Source: Sclerurus mexicanus (Eukaryota; Chordata; Aves; Passeriformes; Furnariidae). Taken from it: a stretch of DNA of 64,000 nt. Under the pieces are notes generated by a model. The model ran no database searches and was not told where the DNA came from. It saw nothing but the letters and a program-made list of their open reading frames with translations. The stretch is from contig VWZF01002483.1 in NCBI GenBank assembly GCA_013396755.1, positions 1-64,000 on the forward strand. The letters are read 5' to 3'. This document shows, in pieces, positions 60,875-64,000 of the stretch; position 1 is the stretch's first letter; the number at the start of each line of letters is the position of its first letter. The translations under genes were made by a program, and so were the position numbers.

Positions 60875-63800
60875 GCTCAAGAAAGTCAGGAAATACAAAG
60901 CCCACTTTTGACCAAGTGGAGGAGAACATTCTGTAAAGTTCTGTTGCTTGATGGCCCTAGTTCTGACTCACCTGGAGCAGAGCTGCATTGCCAGGATTTC
61001 AGGATACTGACCCAAACCCCAAGAAGGGAAAAACATACAACCAGTCTTCACGCATTGTCTTCTTGTATTTTGTTTTTTTCTTGACAATATATGAGATTCC
61101 ATTGGTCAAGTTAAATTTTTCATCTTTCAGATTTAGACAATTTTCTTTTTTTTTTAGAGGGAGTGAAAATACTTTTAGGTAAACAGTATGTCATTATTAC
61201 TTAAGAGAAATGTTCTAATTACTACCATGTAAGGCATCCTCTCAGAGAGTGCAAATAAATACTGATTAATCACATGATTCTCCTGCTCTCCCCAATTCTC
61301 TTTGTGGTCTTTGGTGACAGTGGCTGTTACACCTCCAGTCTGTTTACATCCACATTCACACTGTGAAACTTCATCAACCTCTGTGAGACTTACTTTTAAC
61401 TGATGGAACATGCAAATTTCCAAGTTTACTTTCTATTTTTAATGTTGTTTTAAAGTGATGTATTCCAGCAAAACAGGGAATTTATTCGGAATCGCCCAGA
61501 CATCAGAAGAGCAGGAAATGAAGGATTAATGACAACACAGTTTTAAGCAAACACTGAATGAATTTAACCCAGTGCTTTGAACACAATCAGTTAACACCTT
61601 TTCTTTTTTGAATTCAGAAGGCTGAAAATGCAGGGCAAAGTGAGTATTGTTTAATACGCACAAACTACACAAATCTGAAACTAATGCTCTTCAGATGAAA
61701 ACAAGTAATGACTAGCCTGAAAATTCTGGGCACCTTTCAGAGCAGCATTATTTGACAAGCAGCAGCTGGCAAGTGCCTTCTACAGGCAATTCTGCCTTAC
61801 TGGGCATATGCAGTGTACCTGTATAAAATGCTATAGGTCTGTGCATTTGTACAACTAAGTTGCAGGTATTCTAGTTTCTGCAGCATGGATAAAACACACT
61901 TTTAATCAACAGGTTGGGTATACAAGTTTCCAGTGCCAAGCAAATTATTGTCAAGATGTAATCATCTTGATACCATCACGACAAGACTCCTTCAGAAATA
62001 CTAGTAAGTAGGTAAACATTTGTTCTGATGTCATTTCATACACAGCATTTATTTTACATGGTTGTGTCTGACCTTCGCTTTGACCAATATGAATTTTAGC
62101 ACTACTTTCACTGGAAACAGGAATAAAACCTTTATGAATAGAGATCCAAAACAACCTTTGTACGACGTAAAAGGAAAAACTAAGTGAGGAGGATTCTCAG
62201 CCAAAAAAGAGCTAGCCACAAAGGACAAAGGCAGCAGCTATCAGCAGTTACTGCTATGATCCTACATCGTTTTACTTGGAAAAAAGACTAATTCTCTGCT
62301 GCACTTGGCATATCTAAAAAGAATTACAATGGCCTGTCCAAGTCATAGCAGAGGTAAAGAAAATAAACACTGCACATACATGCTTTATTATCGCTTCACT
62401 TCATCATCGACTGGAACATAAGAAAATCAATAAGAATGCTATAAGAACACATCCACCATAATAAAATATGTGGCTTACATATATCAAATCCTAACAAGTG
62501 TGCTTGCATGCTTAGTGGAGAAAATCATTTCGTAAAACAATCCCAGGAGAGAACTGAAAAACAGAAAAGGTATCTAAGGAGGGGACAAAACAGAATGATA
62601 TATCCAGAGCATAAGGAGATAACTATAAGAACTCATCATCAGTATACTGGCCTTGACAGGCCAATGTTTCTATCCATTATTCTAAGCGTTAGATAACTTC
62701 ATACCTCCAAAGAGCTCCAAACAGCATTTTGGTTATGCTGGAATCAGTCGACTGAAGTGACTAGTATCTATTTATGTCCCTCTAATCCATTCAATGTCCA
62801 ACAGAAATAACCCATGTTAAGCAGAAACGACTACCTGTTTGAGTCTCGGATCCTTCTCTGTAAGGAGAGGGAACACAGTGCATCACAGTTCCTGCTTCAA
62901 GAACTGCCTTAGGAAAAGCAGCTCCCTGGAGTAGAAAAATTTTCATAAAACCTCCACTTAGTTTTAAAGTCATGTTAGTTTCCACTCATTCATGTAAGAT
63001 ATGCAAACAACTTGGGTCCTCTTACACAATTCAAGTTAAAGAAATACATGGAATAAAACCCAGGGTTTGAGATGATGGTTTTCAGTTACTCTAATTTGCT
63101 ACACTAGCGACAGTTTGCTCATTGCCCTGTACAACAGAAATCTCAATTTACCAAATCCATCAATTTGCTAATCCTTTTAAACCATAACAATTTCTCTATT
63201 ATTTGAAGGTACATTTTTCACAGTGTTTTTTCTTGTTAAAGTCTAGTATTCTAGTCTAGGATCTGTCTCAACTGGTTATCTATAATCTCCTCCATATTTA
63301 TCTTCTACTGATCTCCAGTATGCAAGCCAAATATTAAAAAACAACTGCATCAATATGAAAATAATGTTACCCCAGGAAAGTTAAAAATCTACTGCTATAA
63401 TTACTGAGACTATTGACTAGGAGAGAGTAGAAAAGATACATCTTGTTTATGATTCTAAAATTTGTTTTCCTGTCTTCTCTTCCATTCTTGAGTTCATTTG
63501 TTTGGCATGGCCAGCTATGCCATTTTCTTTGGCAGTGTGTATCCTTTCCTACACATCAGAAAATCATTTAGTGAAAAACAGCACCAGTATAACTGAGACA
63601 GAAGACTTCAGTAAGAAAGACAAAGTGAAAAAACCCAAACAATAATAGGTCTGAGAATTGCCTTGCTATTATGGCTTATGTACTTTTCTAAGAGACCGAG
63701 CTTCACAAAATTCTAAGAGTTAAAAAAAAAATAATAAATTTAGAGTTCTACCGCTAAACTGCCCTTTACTATCACATTGTTTTCCTAATCAGCTAAATTG

Positions 63801-64000
63801 CAAATTCAAAGTGAGAGTGCCCCTTGAATGTTCACCTATTCCAATTTCCTTGATCTTGGATACTGCCTATTACCCCAGACTGCTTTTACAACATCCTTTT
63901 ATTGAGCTTGCTTTATGCTGCTGTCCCATAAGGCCAAAAAGACTTCTCAAATCAATTCTCAGTGCACCTGAATCAATTCTGAAGCTCACCACATCAAGGG

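Larger units (their letters stand above)
56921..64000. other. Unassigned non-coding DNA to window end
   Basis: No gene recognised. The stretch holds a second G/T-rich tract at 58565-58652, a MIR-like relic at 60005-60110, and an A-rich run at 60846-60874. Just after the CR1 at 56920-56980 lies AT-rich sequence of TATA-type dinucleotides. The final kilobases are AT-rich without visible structure. Confidence 0.5.

Noticed and set aside
1..64000. CRISPR arrays, bacterial operons, riboswitches or phage genes
   Set aside because: No regularly spaced direct repeats, no ribosome-binding or operon organisation. The CR1 and MIR content shows vertebrate DNA.
1..64000. tRNA or rRNA genes
   Set aside because: No cloverleaf with A/B boxes, or rRNA core segment, was recognised on either strand by eye. 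A covariance-model scan was not possible.

Overview
The window looks like vertebrate, most probably avian, nuclear DNA. It is AT-rich and intron-like or intergenic, with no operon structure and no long open reading frame of host type. The recognisable content is interspersed repeats: several CR1 LINE copies, the dominant transposon of bird genomes, plus decayed MIR-type core-SINE relics shared by amniotes and one probable solo LTR. A low density of short, 5'-truncated CR1 copies fits a bird better than a turtle or crocodile, though those are not excluded. The species cannot be named from the sequence.

I recognise no host protein-coding exon, tRNA, rRNA or other structured RNA gene. Almost all open frames of 60-120 codons show none of the composition or motifs of real proteins. 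The only translated stretches I recognise belong to CR1 ORF1/ORF2: a reverse-transcriptase C-terminus at 5289-5606 (minus), and an esterase/endonuclease/RT-edge series at 17700-19491 (minus).

Layout: 1-5109 unassigned; 5110-5612 CR1 3' end (minus); 5613-11549 unassigned, with a GC-richer block at 5740-6120 and a regulatory-looking stretch at 8870-9440; 11550-11760 an old CR1 3' end (plus); 17515-19492 a rearranged CR1 (minus) that keeps an ORF1 edge, a frameshifted endonuclease and the 3' end but has lost the RT core; 20800-20866 a tiny CR1 tail; MIR-type relics near 21780, 23445, 27500, 28150, 36048 and 60005; 31730-32224 a probable 495-bp solo LTR flanked by a 5-bp direct repeat; 33535-33717 a strand-asymmetric G/T tract; 34545-34790 an ancient CR1-like tail; 36400-36660 and 53430-53980 candidate conserved regulatory DNA; 56630-56920 a CR1 3' end (plus). 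The rest is unassigned AT-rich DNA with short simple repeats.

No genes work together here. If the window has a function, it is probably as intronic or intergenic regulatory DNA around a gene outside it. The items most worth a second look are the CR1 with two internal joins, the solo LTR, the perfect 11-bp hairpin at 794-821, and the palindrome-containing block at 36400-36660. I found no convincing undescribed coding system. All family calls come from memory of consensus patterns without alignment.
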